64,000 bases of DNA, from contig JBNGIS010032224.1 of the NCBI GenBank assembly GCA_049999725.1, positions 1 to 64,000 of the forward strand, read 5' to 3'. This document shows positions 1 to 9,510 of the stretch, piece after piece. The notes under the pieces are model-generated. The model did not search any database. It had not been told where the DNA came from and saw nothing but the letters and a program-made list of their open reading frames with translations. The position numbers and the translations under genes were made by a program. The stretch comes from Haplomitrium mnioides. Lineage: Eukaryota > Marchantiophyta > Haplomitriopsida > Calobryales. Every line of letters begins with the position of its first letter. Within the stretch, counting starts at the first letter, position 1.

Positions 1-549
1 TTTGGAAAAAAAGATGGACTAGGAACAAAAGGCTTAAGTTTAGAGACATGGAACATAGGATGAATCTTCATATGAAAAGGAAGATCAAGTTTATAAGCAA
101 CATGAGAAATAACTTGAGAAATAAAGAAAGGGCCAATCCAAGCAAGAGATAACTTATGAACTTGAGTATTTAAAGACAATAGAAGATCATGAGTGGTTAA
201 CATAACTTGGTCACTTAAAACATAAGCGCAATCACGACAACAGCTATCGGCATATTTTTTGCCGATTTTAGGCAACAGTGAGATGGTTGTGAGCATCTTG
301 CAAGGAAGAAGATAAACGAGACAAAAAAGTAGAAATACTTGGAACATTAGAAGAAGTAGGAGAACGCAAACCATCGAGAACAAAGAGGATGTTGACTAGA
401 ATTAAGAAAGAAAAGAGAAAACCCACTACTTGCTTGTTTGGAGTTGTTGTAGGCAAACTCCACAACCGGTAAGAAACTATCCCAATCTTTATGATGAACA
501 TTGATAAACACGCAAAGCATGTCCTCCACAGTGCAATTAGCATGTTCTA
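1..549 (-). pseudogene. Gypsy A integrase, C-terminal half (broken by nested insertion)
   Basis: Minus-strand Ty3/gypsy integrase coding remnant. Reading down from 549, the peptide has TVEDML, then VEFAYNNSKQASSGFS, the standard gypsy motif after the catalytic Glu helix. Nearer position 1 come KLSLAWIGPFFIS, VAYKLDLP and IHPMFHVSKLKPF, the conserved C-terminal integrase region. The frame changes at least once around 268-350, so it is a pseudogene. The 5' part of the same gene lies at 13355-15309; the two halves are separated by the element at 550-13354. The 3' end and LTR lie left of the window. Family assignment is secure at the Ty3/gypsy level. A chromovirus-type lineage is my inference, and no chromodomain is visible. 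Confidence 0.85.
545..549. repeat. 5-bp target-site duplication, left copy (ttcta)
   Basis: The five bases abutting the LTR that starts at 550 are ttcta. The five bases after the other LTR (13355-13359) are ttctg. Four of five match, and collapsing them restores the integrase reading frame of gypsy A across the junction. Confidence 0.8.
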
Positions 550-2288
550 TATCACTCCCCTGTTCCAGGCCTTAACCTTTCCAGGTGCTGCTTTGAAGGC
601 AGGGGAGAACAAATTCAGGGCTTTCAGGTTCTTTTCTGAGATAGTCCTTTGCCAGTAAACACTTTGAGGCCTTAAGGATTCTCCCTTTCCTTCCAAGCCT
701 TTAGCACACCACTCACTCTCTTCTGGTTGCACTCAAGTTAGTTATTCATACATCCCCAGGTCCACATTCATAACCTCCAGCTGTTTCTTGTGTAATTCCT
801 TCACTTTATTCCAAGAGCCTAATGACTCAAACCCTGCCACCTTATTGATGCTTTGGGGCAGAAATGTGCTTGTGACCTGCACCAATGAACAATACAAGAT
901 GATTGGACTCCCCCTCTCAAGGTTGTCACAGAACTGGTACAGCTCATCCTAACTATCCTAAGATGAACTAATTCCTAACTATGCAACAGGCTCAGAAACA
1001 AAGAGCATTTACCCTCAGGATATCAAAACTGTGTCAAAGGATTGGACTCCTCCTCCAAGGCTGTCCCCAGGGTCTGCTCAACTGTTCCTAAGGTGTCTTC
1101 GTCTAAAAGGTCTATTGAATACAAATGCAAAAAGTAAATCTAGCTATACACATATACACAAAACACTCCCAACTATGTACTGCATTAGAAACAAAGTCCT
1201 TGAAGACCCTCTAGACTGACCTCACCAATTGATACTTCCCTTCTGAATCCTTTGCTGCCCTCCAGCCTTCAAACCAACATCCACCCACACACCCTTCTAT
1301 CCAGATAGTTTTTCAACTTCCCTCATGAGAAGCCCTTAATTTACTTCCTCAAGCTAGGAAGAGGATTTCTTTCACTCCCACCTCTAGGAGACAGTCTTCC
1401 CAACTGTAGGTAGCCCACTCCACCCCGAGCATTGATAGGTCTTACTCCGCAGTGCGCGGGCACATTAACGCAGCCCCCCTCCCCTCTCAGCTCCACTCGA
1501 AGGATTACACCAGAGTGTACTCTGAACACTATGGGTTGATGCTCTTGCACATGGAATGGAGAGACGACCCCAAGCTTCTCACTTGGCAGCCTCTCCCGAA
1601 TTCTCAGCAAGCAAGAATCCCTTCTAGCTCATGTATCAGTCCACCTCCGCTTCTGGTCCACTCACGGGGGCGAGTTTACCTACATCGCTTGAACCTCTAG
1701 AGATCCTCACTCAGCGATTCTCGGAACCCCTCCAGTCCACCTCCGAGCCCCCGCTTACCCCCAGAGCTAGTTCACCTGCTTCACGCAGCTTCTCACTGAA
1801 TTCTTCCTCTTGCCTTACCTCGTTGCGATTTCCTTGTCTTGAGGTTGTTGTCGCGTCCTTAGATTGTTTGTGCATCAACTTGAACAAAATTGGAGGCCCC
1901 CGATATATACCCCCCGAGCGTTGATCCCTCGAGTTCGTTCCAAAGAAAGGTCATTAATCTCGTTGGCTCAGAATAGGAGGTGGCGACGCGTGTCTCGTGA
2001 GGTCATCATTCCCGTTACAACGGAAAAGGAGAGTGCGCCTCATGTCTTGTCGGTTGGTCGGGAAAAGCCAAATACAACGGTAACTTCTACAAAGAGTCCG
2101 ATGAATCTTGCAGGTTGAGATTCTGCAGATTCCCACGGAACCAAGTCCGAAGGGTTCCTCGGAACAGAGTTCCGAAGTGCCCCACGGACCCTACATAGTC
2201 CATGGAATCTTTGCAGATTTGCTTGAATATTCTAAGTGACTCCTCCGAGTGCCACGTCATTCGAGGCCCCGCCGTCCGATGTCGCCCC

Positions 2289-2575
2289 GTAAAGTGGTAG
2301 GCAGACCGTTGCCTTGACCCCCTCCTCCGAAGTTGACCTGCTCATAGCCCGATGCCTGACGGGCTCCCACCTGCTGCCGCGTGTCTTTTGACTTGCCCGA
2401 GGCTTTCGAGGTTGCCACGCCATCCGAAGGCCCTCGTCCAACGCCGCCCCGCAAAGAGGTAGGCGGACTGTTGGGCTAACTTTCTTCCGAAGTTGACTCG
2501 CGGAATCTCCTCCGAGCTTCTCAGGGTGCCACATCATACTGAAGGCTGCCCCGCAAAGGGGTAGGCGGACCGTCG
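2289..2575. repeat. GC-rich tandem repeat inside the 3' LTR (one 276-bp-type unit)
   Basis: The landmark gcaaagNGGTAGGC recurs at about 2289 (mutated to gtaaag), 2451 and 2553. The spacings are 162 and 102 bp, matching one copy of the 276-bp compound unit of the other LTR with a 12-bp deletion. It is much more GC-rich than the surrounding window. Confidence 0.8.
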
Positions 2576-2889
2576 CTTGACCTTCTTACGAGGTTGACCT
2601 GCTAACTTTCCGTGGATGCCACGTCATTCGTAAATCCTTCCCTCGCCGAGTAAGAACTGTGCCGATATCGTCGTTTTGGAACTCCCTCGTCATAAGAACA
2701 ACAATCGCTCGATGCTCCCTTCGCTAATTTGTCACTCCGCTCGTTGTAAGAACGACAAAGAGCCCCCACCTCCTCTGTCAAACTTTTGAATGTCGCGACC
2801 ATGCTCTGTCGAACTTTCCCACTTGTCTTGCCAAATCTGCGACATGTCATCTTTTCGGCGCTGCTTGCTTCTTCTTCGGGTCAGTTCTG

Positions 2890-3330
2890 CGCTAGATCGC
2901 CTTTTTGGTCGATCCCACCTTGCTTTCCGGTTCTTCGATAAATCGCCTTTTTGGTGCATCCTTCCTCTCCTCCAGTTGGATCGTTGACATATTGCCCTTT
3001 TGGCTCATCTCTTTCTTCCCGTTGGACAATTTGTGAGGGATCACCTTTTCGGCACTCTTGCTATTTGTCTGATCAGATCGTCGATAGGTTGCCATTTCGC
3101 CGTTACTTGCTCCTTGTCTGACCAGACTGGTGATTCATCCTTTTTTTGGCTCTTCTCTGGTTCTCCTCTAGTCAGATCTGCACTAAGTCACCCCTTCGGC
3201 TCCCTTAGTTCTCCTCTAGTCGGATCTGCGCTAAGTCACCCCTTCAGCTCTCTTTGGTTTTCCTTTGACTGGACCCGCAATAGATCACATTTTCGGGTGA
3301 TCCCTCCTTGCTCTCCAGTTGGACCTCTCA
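2890..3330. repeat. Degenerate short-period repeats in the 3' LTR
   Basis: The phrase tctcctctagtc.gatctgc.ctaagtcacccctt occurs twice in succession around 3165-3250, about 48 bp apart. Looser versions (tcgatag..., ttttggctc...) extend to either side. The same block occurs at 12190-12540 in the other LTR. On the element's coding strand it reads as repeated GCCGAAAGGGGTGACTTA modules, which also appear in the two other giant LTRs of the window. Confidence 0.65.
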
Positions 3331-4121
3331 ACGGATCCTTGTTAAGCGAGCCCCTCACATCGGAAGACAGATCAAAACCCACTTAACTAAGATCCCTACT
3401 TAGGGAGGCGCAATCCTATGAAGGTTTCTATGCTCCGCCACTTCCCATGAAGACTCTCGGGCTCCGTAGAGCCGCCACGTTATCCGTGGAATCCTGCGAA
3501 GCGCTTCGGAGATGCCACGTTTCCGTGGAATCTTGTGGGGCCTTCAAAGAACTCCACGTTTCCGCTAGGATTTGCGGATTCAAGAGAGAAGTGACGATCG
3601 GACCCTTGCAGAGCGTGCTCACGCTTGCGGGATCAAGGCGTCCCCTGCTCCTTGGCCTAGCTTGCCTTTGCAACGATCTTGACTCCTCCTTCCTTCTATG
3701 ATCCTTGCTCTTGATGTGTGGCAGCTGCAAGCCATGTCCGCAATCTCTCTCTCCTTTGAGTGCCTTCGGGTTTCTGCATTGTAGATCCGTTCTCCCTCCT
3801 CTGATCGCTTTGCCTTGGGTGGGTGTTCCCTTCTTCCCTACTCAGCTTCAATACCCGCATCCCCATGAGGCCCACGGGTTCTCGCTTGCTCAATTCAGAT
3901 TTTGTAGTGGTACCTCTCCCCTGGCTGGCGATCACTGCTCCCTTCCCCTCCTCTGTCATGATCACGTTCTCCTCTAGGGATTCATGCGCCATGTTCTTAC
4001 TAGTTGATTGAGGTCAATCCGCTGCTTCCAAGGTGCTTTTACACTTGCAAAAGGGACATTGTGCCAATGCTGCTTCCAATTTCTTGAATTTTGCCTTAGT
4101 GCCCCAAATCACTGGCTGACA

Positions 4122-4141
4122 TAACTCCCCCTTCAAGTGTG
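4122..4141 (-). other. Polypurine tract (plus-strand primer site) of the nested gypsy element
   Basis: On the minus strand the sequence directly before the 3' LTR is ttGAAGGGGGAGtta, followed by the LTR start tgtcagcc. A purine run in this position is the usual plus-strand primer of LTR retroelements, and it fixes both the LTR border and the element orientation. Confidence 0.85.
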
Positions 4142-4235
4142 AAGCGTCCTCACGAACACACTTCATCTCCCTCAGTCTGCTGGATGCCTCCGCTGAATAG
4201 TCGTTGGCTCAAATTCTGCAACTCTTGCAATATAA

Positions 4236-4290
4236 CCCCACAAACCCCCCTCCCCCCCCCCCCCCTCACACACAACACACACACACAACT
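4236..4290. repeat. Poly-C tract and CA microsatellite
   Basis: A run of 14 C at 4252-4265, flanked by other C runs, is followed by an imperfect (CA)n stretch to about 4287. It lies between the integrase end and the polypurine tract. On the coding strand it is a G-run, so a G-quadruplex is possible (inference). Confidence 0.9.
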
Positions 4291-4295
4291 TACCT

Positions 4296-5347
4296 CTACT
4301 GGCTAGGCACCTTTGATAGGGTCATAGTTGGGCCCTCATTCTCCTCCTGATTCTCATACCTCTTCAGCCTATTGAAGTGCACCCTATTGGCAAACTTGTG
4401 ACCCTCCAGTGTCTCCAGCTCCGCTGATCCATTCCGATAGAGCTTCCTTAGAATGAATGGCCCCATCCATCTTGTGTGCAATTTTCCAGGGAAATGCACA
4501 AACTTGCTGTCATACAACAACACCAAATTTCCCTCTTGGAGGTCAGTTGGTTTGAGCCCATGGTCATGTTGCTTCTTTCTGAGCTCTCCCTTCTGCTCTG
4601 ATACTCAGCCATCCTCTCCTACTCCAGCAACCTTCTGGTGGGCACCTCATACTCTACAAACACTAGGGCATATTGTCCAAAGACCAAAAAATAGGGGCAA
4701 TGGACCGTTGTGGTCTTGTAAGCCAAGTTGTAAGCATAGGTTGCAATAAGCAGCTTAAGGTCCCAATCTACTTTGTTTGCTGCCATTGTCTTACTGAGGA
4801 TTTTCCCCATGATCCCATTGGCCCTCTCTGTTAGGCCATTAGCTTTGGGGTGGTAATTTGTGGTCTTTCTGTGCTTGATCAGGTACCGACTAGTCAGGTC
4901 TCGGATTACCTGATTGATAAAATGTGTCCCCTGATCGTTGACCAGCTCCAAAGAAGGCTTGAACCTACCAAACATCTGCTTGTAGAGGAAGGCCGCCACT
5001 GTCTTGGCATCGTCCTTACTAGTTGCTCTGGCCTCCACCCACTTCGTGGCATAATCTATGGCCAACAGTATGTACCTGTTGCCCTTCCGAGTAGAAGGTG
5101 CAATTGGCCCGATGAAATCTATCCCCCACTTCTCAAAAGGTGCCAAGGGGATGATGGGCACCAAGGGATGGTGCTGATTTGTTGTAGGCCTCCCTGTCCT
5201 TTGACATGCATCACATCTCTTCACCCAGAAATGCACATCCTTGTGTAAGGTGGGCCACCAATACCCTACATCCAGAACCTTCTTGATGGTGGTGTCTACT
5301 GCAAAGTGGCCTCTTGTCTCCTCTCCATGGAGTGTCTGCATCACCAT
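4296..5347 (-). pseudogene. Integrase of the nested gypsy element (frameshifted)
   Basis: Integrase would insert the cDNA copy into host DNA. From 5347 downward the frame shows an HHCC-type zinc region (H near the start, then GHFAVDTT, YWWPTLHKDV, RCDACQRTG). It then shows the DDE core: first Asp in KWGIDFIGP, second in LVNDQGTHF, Glu in the YHPKANGLTERAN context. The frame is open to 4619. The C-terminal domain (LLYDSKFVHFPGKL, RWMGPFILRKLY) continues at 4526-4296 in another frame, so there is at least one frameshift in 4527-4618. All three acidic core residues are still visible. No chromodomain is seen. It is preceded by the RNase H remnant. Confidence 0.88.
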
Positions 5348-5729
5348 TGTAGACTGATCTCACTCTAAGCAGCATCTAATCATCCCGTCATACCCCCTCT
5401 TGTGCAATATACCTTTAATCAAGAGGTATGGCCTCACCTTCTTGAGGAACACAACAACCTCCTCTCTGTTGCTGCCTTGGGGAAGTTGTGCAGAGTAGAG
5501 GAATTAAGTGATGAGGGCGTAATCCGTGGTCCTCCTCATCTTCACTTGAAATAGGTCCTAATCAGGGAAATCATCCCCCACCTCCTATTGGCTGACGGGT
5601 CCAGCAATCTTGGAGAAGAAGTCTGTATTGCTGGGCTTCTTTCCATGCTTGATCCTGACCTCAAAGTTAATCTCCTGCAGGAGAAGCACCCACCTTGCAA
5701 TCCGTCCGGTGACATTTGGCTTGGAAGCC
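5348..5729 (-). pseudogene. RNase H remnant; most of the domain is deleted
   Basis: Reverse-strand translation shows only the last part of a gypsy RNase H domain: TGRIARWVLLLQE, then FEVRIKHGKKPSNTDFFS, followed by several stops. Within about 20 codons upstream the frame is still in the RT connection (TFPTNLKEV). The intervening 200 or so residues, which include the catalytic Asp/Glu residues of RNase H in intact gypsy elements, are therefore missing. This is an internal deletion near 5710-5735 and by itself makes the element defective. Confidence 0.75.
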
Positions 5730-6578
5730 TTACACCTCCTTCAGATTGGTAGGAAAGGTCACGTTCAACCAGTTGGTAATCTTCTCATGATCCACCTCAA
5801 TTCCTTGGTTTGAAATTTGGTGTCCGAAGAGTATCCCCTCCTTCACCCCGAAGAAACATTTGCTTGGATGCAACCTCAGCCCCGTCTCTCTGCACCTTTG
5901 AAGGGTGAGCCTCACATCCCTCTCGTGGTCTTCCAGCTTGCCATACACCACGAAACCGTCAATGAACACCTCCAGGAATTTCCTAAGGTGGTCGTGGAAG
6001 ATGTTCATAATTATCCACTGGAAGGTACCTAGTGCATTGCACAAATTGAATGGCATCCTCCTGAAAGCAAACACCCCCAATTCCGTGGTGAATGTTATTT
6101 TGAGCTGATCCTCCTCCCGGATCTAGATCTGGTTATACCCCGAGTACCCATCAAGAAAACTATACACCTTCTGTCTTGCCACCAAGTCCAGCACCCCATC
6201 CATGAAAGGCAACGGATAGTGGTCCTTCTTCGATGCCTCATTCAGTTTTCGAAAATCTTGGCACACTCGGATTTTCTTCTCCCCATCTTGTCCCACCTTC
6301 TTGGGCATCACTACTAGGGGAGACACCCACTTGCTGTTCAAGACGGGGTAAATGAAATCAGCCTTCAAGAGCTTGTCTATCTCCTCCTTCACCAGCAGAG
6401 AGAATCGAGGATTCATCCGATATTGTCTCTGGCGTACTGGGATTGCTGTGGGCTCCAGGTCGATCCGATGCTCCCCTAATTCTCTTGGGACTTCCTTCAG
6501 ATCTACATGACTCCAAGCAAAAGCATCACTGAAATTGTGTAGGAGATTGGTGAGGGCCCGCTCCGCTTCTTTGGGCAA
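5730..6578 (-). pseudogene. Reverse transcriptase of the nested gypsy element
   Basis: Gypsy RT on one frame from 6578 to 5730, interrupted by a single in-frame TAG at 6123-6125 straight after YSGYNQI. Visible motifs are DKLLKADFIYPV, KWVSPLVVMPKK, KIRVCQDFRKLNEA, HYPLPFMDGVLD, then after the stop RRMPFNLCNALGTFQ and the active-site block EVFIDGFVVY. The usual catalytic tetrad is Y/F-x-D-D; here the second Asp is Gly (FIDG), so the polymerase would be inactive even without the stop. The domain ends early at TNLKEV where the deletion begins. Confidence 0.92.
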
Positions 6579-7097
6579 TTGGGAGCCAATGTAGAAAGTG
6601 TGTTCTTCTCAGACCACCAGTTGCTTGTGTTGGGCATCCCGCGCCATCCCCATCTCATTTTGCCCCCTGTTGTCCTCTGCTGGCATCAAAATCGCCAATC
6701 GCACTCCCCCCTCCTCCCGCAGAGCTTCTTCTGACCCCTCCGTGTCCGCTTTCCTCCTCCGATGAGACACTTCATACTTCTCTTCCCTATGAATCATGGT
6801 GTCCTCACCGCTGGCCTGATCTTTCATGGAATTCCTCCATTGGTGCTCTGGTCCGTCATAGGGGGATAATTCAATTTGATGGACAGACACCACACCCTCT
6901 TCCGACAGACTGTCCTCTGTCGCCTCACTCACCATTTGTACCCAGTAGTGGTACTCCGAATATTCTTCCTCCTTTGATCACTCGCTGTTGTACTCTGCTT
7001 CCGACTGTGTTTCCCCCAGGTGAGGAACAAGACCATAATGCACTGTCGTTTTTTCGAGGCCAAACACCAGTATGGAGTTCCTCCAGTTGTGCATCAC
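6579..7097 (-). pseudogene. Protease-RT spacer of the nested gypsy element
   Basis: Minus-strand stretch between protease and RT. The open piece 6935-6609 encodes a charged, low-complexity peptide (HREEKYEVSHRRRKAD, SEEALREEGG) with no recognisable domain. The piece at 7116-6925 is short and uncertain. It fits the variable linker found between the protease and polymerase domains of gypsy polyproteins. Stops at 6609 and near 6925-7097 break it. Confidence 0.5.
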
Positions 7098-7727
7098 TCA
7101 GGCCCCATACAGCCACGACCTTCCGATCAACATCGAGTATGAAGACGCTCTGGCAAGTCGCATTACTAGATAATTTAGTTTGAACTCCTTCCTTCCTATG
7201 AATGTTGGAATTTGGAGAAGAGAGCCCAATGGCTTTACGCGCGACCTATCCGCTAGCCTCATGATTCGGGCTGTATGCTGAAATTCCGTGAATCCCAGTT
7301 TATGAGCAGTTTCCTCCACCATGATCTTGACCCCCGCCCCTCCATCCACGGGTACTAGGGACAATGTGCACCCCGCGATCTGGATGTCAATCTCTAGGGC
7401 CTCTTTGTCTTCACAAACCAATTGCAAATCTGCTGGAACTCCCACCTTGGGTAGCCTTCTTCTCCTCTTAGCTCCCATCAGCAATTTGCGGAGCTGCCTT
7501 CGATACAGCGGGCTATCCTTGATTAGTTGTCCCACTGTGGCCATAACAGGGCAATTCCTCACATCCGTTTGAATGTTATAGGGGCTAGGCTTTGTCCTCT
7601 CTTTCGCGGCTACATTCTTTTCCTGTGCTTCATGGGTCCCTCCCTGCTGCTTTCGGACCTCCTTAAGGGTCTCTTCTACTGCATGCTCTTGTTCTATAGC
7701 CTCCAAGGCCTCCAATTGTCTCCTCAC
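7098..7727 (-). pseudogene. Retropepsin-like aspartic protease of the nested gypsy element
   Basis: Aspartic protease region that would process Gag-Pol. The active-site loop reads VPVDGGAGVKIM, the DGG variant of the D-T/S-G loop, which I recall in some plant gypsy lineages. It is followed by the hydrophobic flap region and the closing motif SMLIGRSWLYGA (normally LGR-P-W). The N-terminal 60 residues are charged linker. It is in the same frame as the upstream gag, separated by a stop codon at 7737-7739, so Gag and Pol were probably one reading frame originally. Confidence 0.82.
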
Positions 7728-7736
7728 ATGGTCCTA

Positions 7737-8716
7737 CTACTTTGGGTAGAACCATTTCGAATTATCCCTTCGATAATCAGAATCCTGGCGTGGTGAGGTT
7801 GCTTGAGCCACCTCCTTCTGGGCTCTTCGCTCAAACTTCTTCTGACTCCTCTTCTTTGCCTTCACCCCTACCATGGTCACCACCCGATAATAATCCTTGG
7901 GAGTGGGAGTCTCCCAGCCCAGCAATTCGGCTTCCTCCTCCATCTCCAGGGTGATCAGATTAACAATTGCGAGAGGAGGAGGATTCGCGCTTGGTCCAGG
8001 AGGAGCATCGGGCCTTTTGATTGGGCAACTCACCGCCACATGCCTCTCCTTCTTGCATTGGAAGCACAAAGGAGGCGATTGGCCATAATCGCTCTTCCGC
8101 GGCTCTGGACAGCTAGATGAAATGTGGCCCGGTTGACCACAATTCCAACAGACCATGATGGTTGTTCTGGGGGGCCGATTAGAAGCCCACTGATTCATAG
8201 GCTCTGCGTTCCCTCCTGCAGGCCTGCTCATAATTGTTTGAGGTCCTCCGCTGATCTGATAAATTGTTTCTGGGGCCTCTTCCATGACATATTCTACCTC
8301 TTCTCCCACGTACTCCAGCGCTTCCTCTCTCACATAATGCACAACATTATTGTCGTTTGGACATTTCTATGGGGAGTGTCCGTGCTGCTTGCATCCGACG
8401 TACCAGACTCCAACTCTTCGGGTTGGCAGGGGCCTGCCCTCCGGTTTGATTCCAGCCAGGAGGATGTTCATTGCCTCCATCTTGGCGCTCAGCTCTTTAA
8501 TTTGATCCCTCCCCTTGGCTTTCTGCTCGCCTCGGGTTTGGGTTCAGCTTTCTTGTATCTCCCCTTGTTGGCGCCTTTGCAATGGTTGACCTCCTTGGCC
8601 TGCATCTTCTTCAGGTCCTTCTTCTTCTTTTTCTTCCTGGCTGACCGGTCCTCCTCTGAGCTACTACTGCTTGACTCATTCCCGCCTTCCGAAGAGGACT
8701 CGAAACTCTGATCCAT
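7737..8716 (-). pseudogene. Gag C-terminal part with two CCHC zinc knuckles
   Basis: Nucleocapsid part of Gag. The open frame 8342-7737 carries CWNCGQPGHISSSC and, after a proline-containing spacer, CFQCKKERHVAVSC. Both are perfect C-x2-C-x4-H-x4-C knuckles that would bind RNA. Upstream, 8716-8489 encodes a Ser/Glu-rich then Lys-rich segment (SSSSSSEEDRSARKKKKKK). The frame changes between 8343 and 8488. Downstream, a TAG at 7737-7739 separates it from the in-frame protease. Confidence 0.9.
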
Positions 8717-9400
8717 CTCCTTGTCACTATTTGAGGTGTCCTAAGAATCATCAGAGTCGTACTTGGCCGGTGCCTTTCTTCTAGAACTAGTGATGGCAGC
8801 CTTTATGTGGGATCGTGCTGCATTGACAGCTTTCTCCAGAGTCTGTGGATTCGTCTGTCTCACCTAAGTCCCAATTCCCCTGGGTAGAGCTACCAGAAAC
8901 CACACCGTGAGCAAACCGTCAGTGGCTGGCGGGTTCAACTTCTGCGCCATCTTCTTGAAACACTGGAGGAATTTCTTCAAGAACTCCTTCTTCTTCATTC
9001 AAAGTTGACCCATCTTGATCAGTGCTTTCATCTCTTCTCCGATCCCTCAGAATTCTGCTATGAAGGCTACTTTGAATCCATACTAGTCTCGCTTGACATT
9101 ATCTGGCAAATCTTTGTACCAGGGTTGAGCTTCTCCCTTCACAACTTCTCGCAGAATCCCTATCCTTACATGGGCTTCACCATTTGCTGCTACAATATTC
9201 TCCAGGTTGTCCAGCCATGCATTTGGATCATCCTCGGACGTCCCTTGAAGGACTTGTATTTGAACCTTCCCTGAAGCCTAGAATGGGGTACAAGATTGGC
9301 CATCCCTCCACTGGCCACTGCCACTCCACTCAAAAGTCTCTTCTGTCTGGCACTCTTCCTCAACAAACTCACTCGTAGTGGCTCTGTTTCTCAGAAGTGG
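8717..9400 (-). pseudogene. Gag N-terminal (capsid) part, multiply broken
   Basis: No long frame survives. Minus-strand translation around 9240-9180 still gives EDDPNAWLDNLENIVAANG, and further down EAQPWYKDLP and KKEFLKKFLQCFKKMAQKL, typical of the retrotransposon gag capsid domain. It lies between the primer-binding site and the zinc-knuckle region, as expected. Stops occur about every 20-40 codons. Confidence 0.72.
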
Positions 9401-9492
9401 CTTTTCTGACAAGCTGACTTAAGCCTCAGGTGCACAAAGTGGTGTCTCTGGTTCGGGTTGGTCTCAAGTTTCTCCAAACCTTTGGCCCTCCT

Positions 9493-9510
9493 TGTAGCGC
9501 CAAAAATTCA
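9493..9510 (-). other. Candidate primer-binding site of the nested gypsy element
   Basis: On the minus strand the 5' LTR ends gggagtgaca and is followed by tgaatttTTGGCGCTACAAGG. A TGGCGC start a few bases inside the LTR is the usual form of a tRNA-complementary primer site. I cannot name the tRNA with confidence; the sequence does not match the initiator-Met type (TGGTATCAGAG). Confidence 0.6.

Larger units (their letters stand above)
550..4121 (-). repeat. 3' LTR of the nested giant-LTR gypsy element
   Basis: 3572-bp copy of the LTR. On the minus strand it begins tgtcagcc (at 4121) and ends gggagtgata (at 550); the terminal tg..ca has decayed to tg..ta. It aligns along its whole length with 9511-13354. 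Hand comparison of the first 230 or so plus-strand bases shows about 20 differences, mostly transitions. This copy has one fewer 276-bp internal tandem unit than its partner. Short open frames inside it are on both strands and look incidental. Confidence 0.92.

Noticed and set aside
1031-1219. Small plus-strand frame repeated at 9992-10180
   Set aside because: It is repeated only because both copies lie in the LTRs of one element. The peptide has no motif and is antisense to the element.
8124-8711. 195-codon plus-strand frame
   Set aside because: It is the antisense shadow of the gag zinc-knuckle and Ser/Glu/Lys region, which has clear CCHC motifs on the minus strand.
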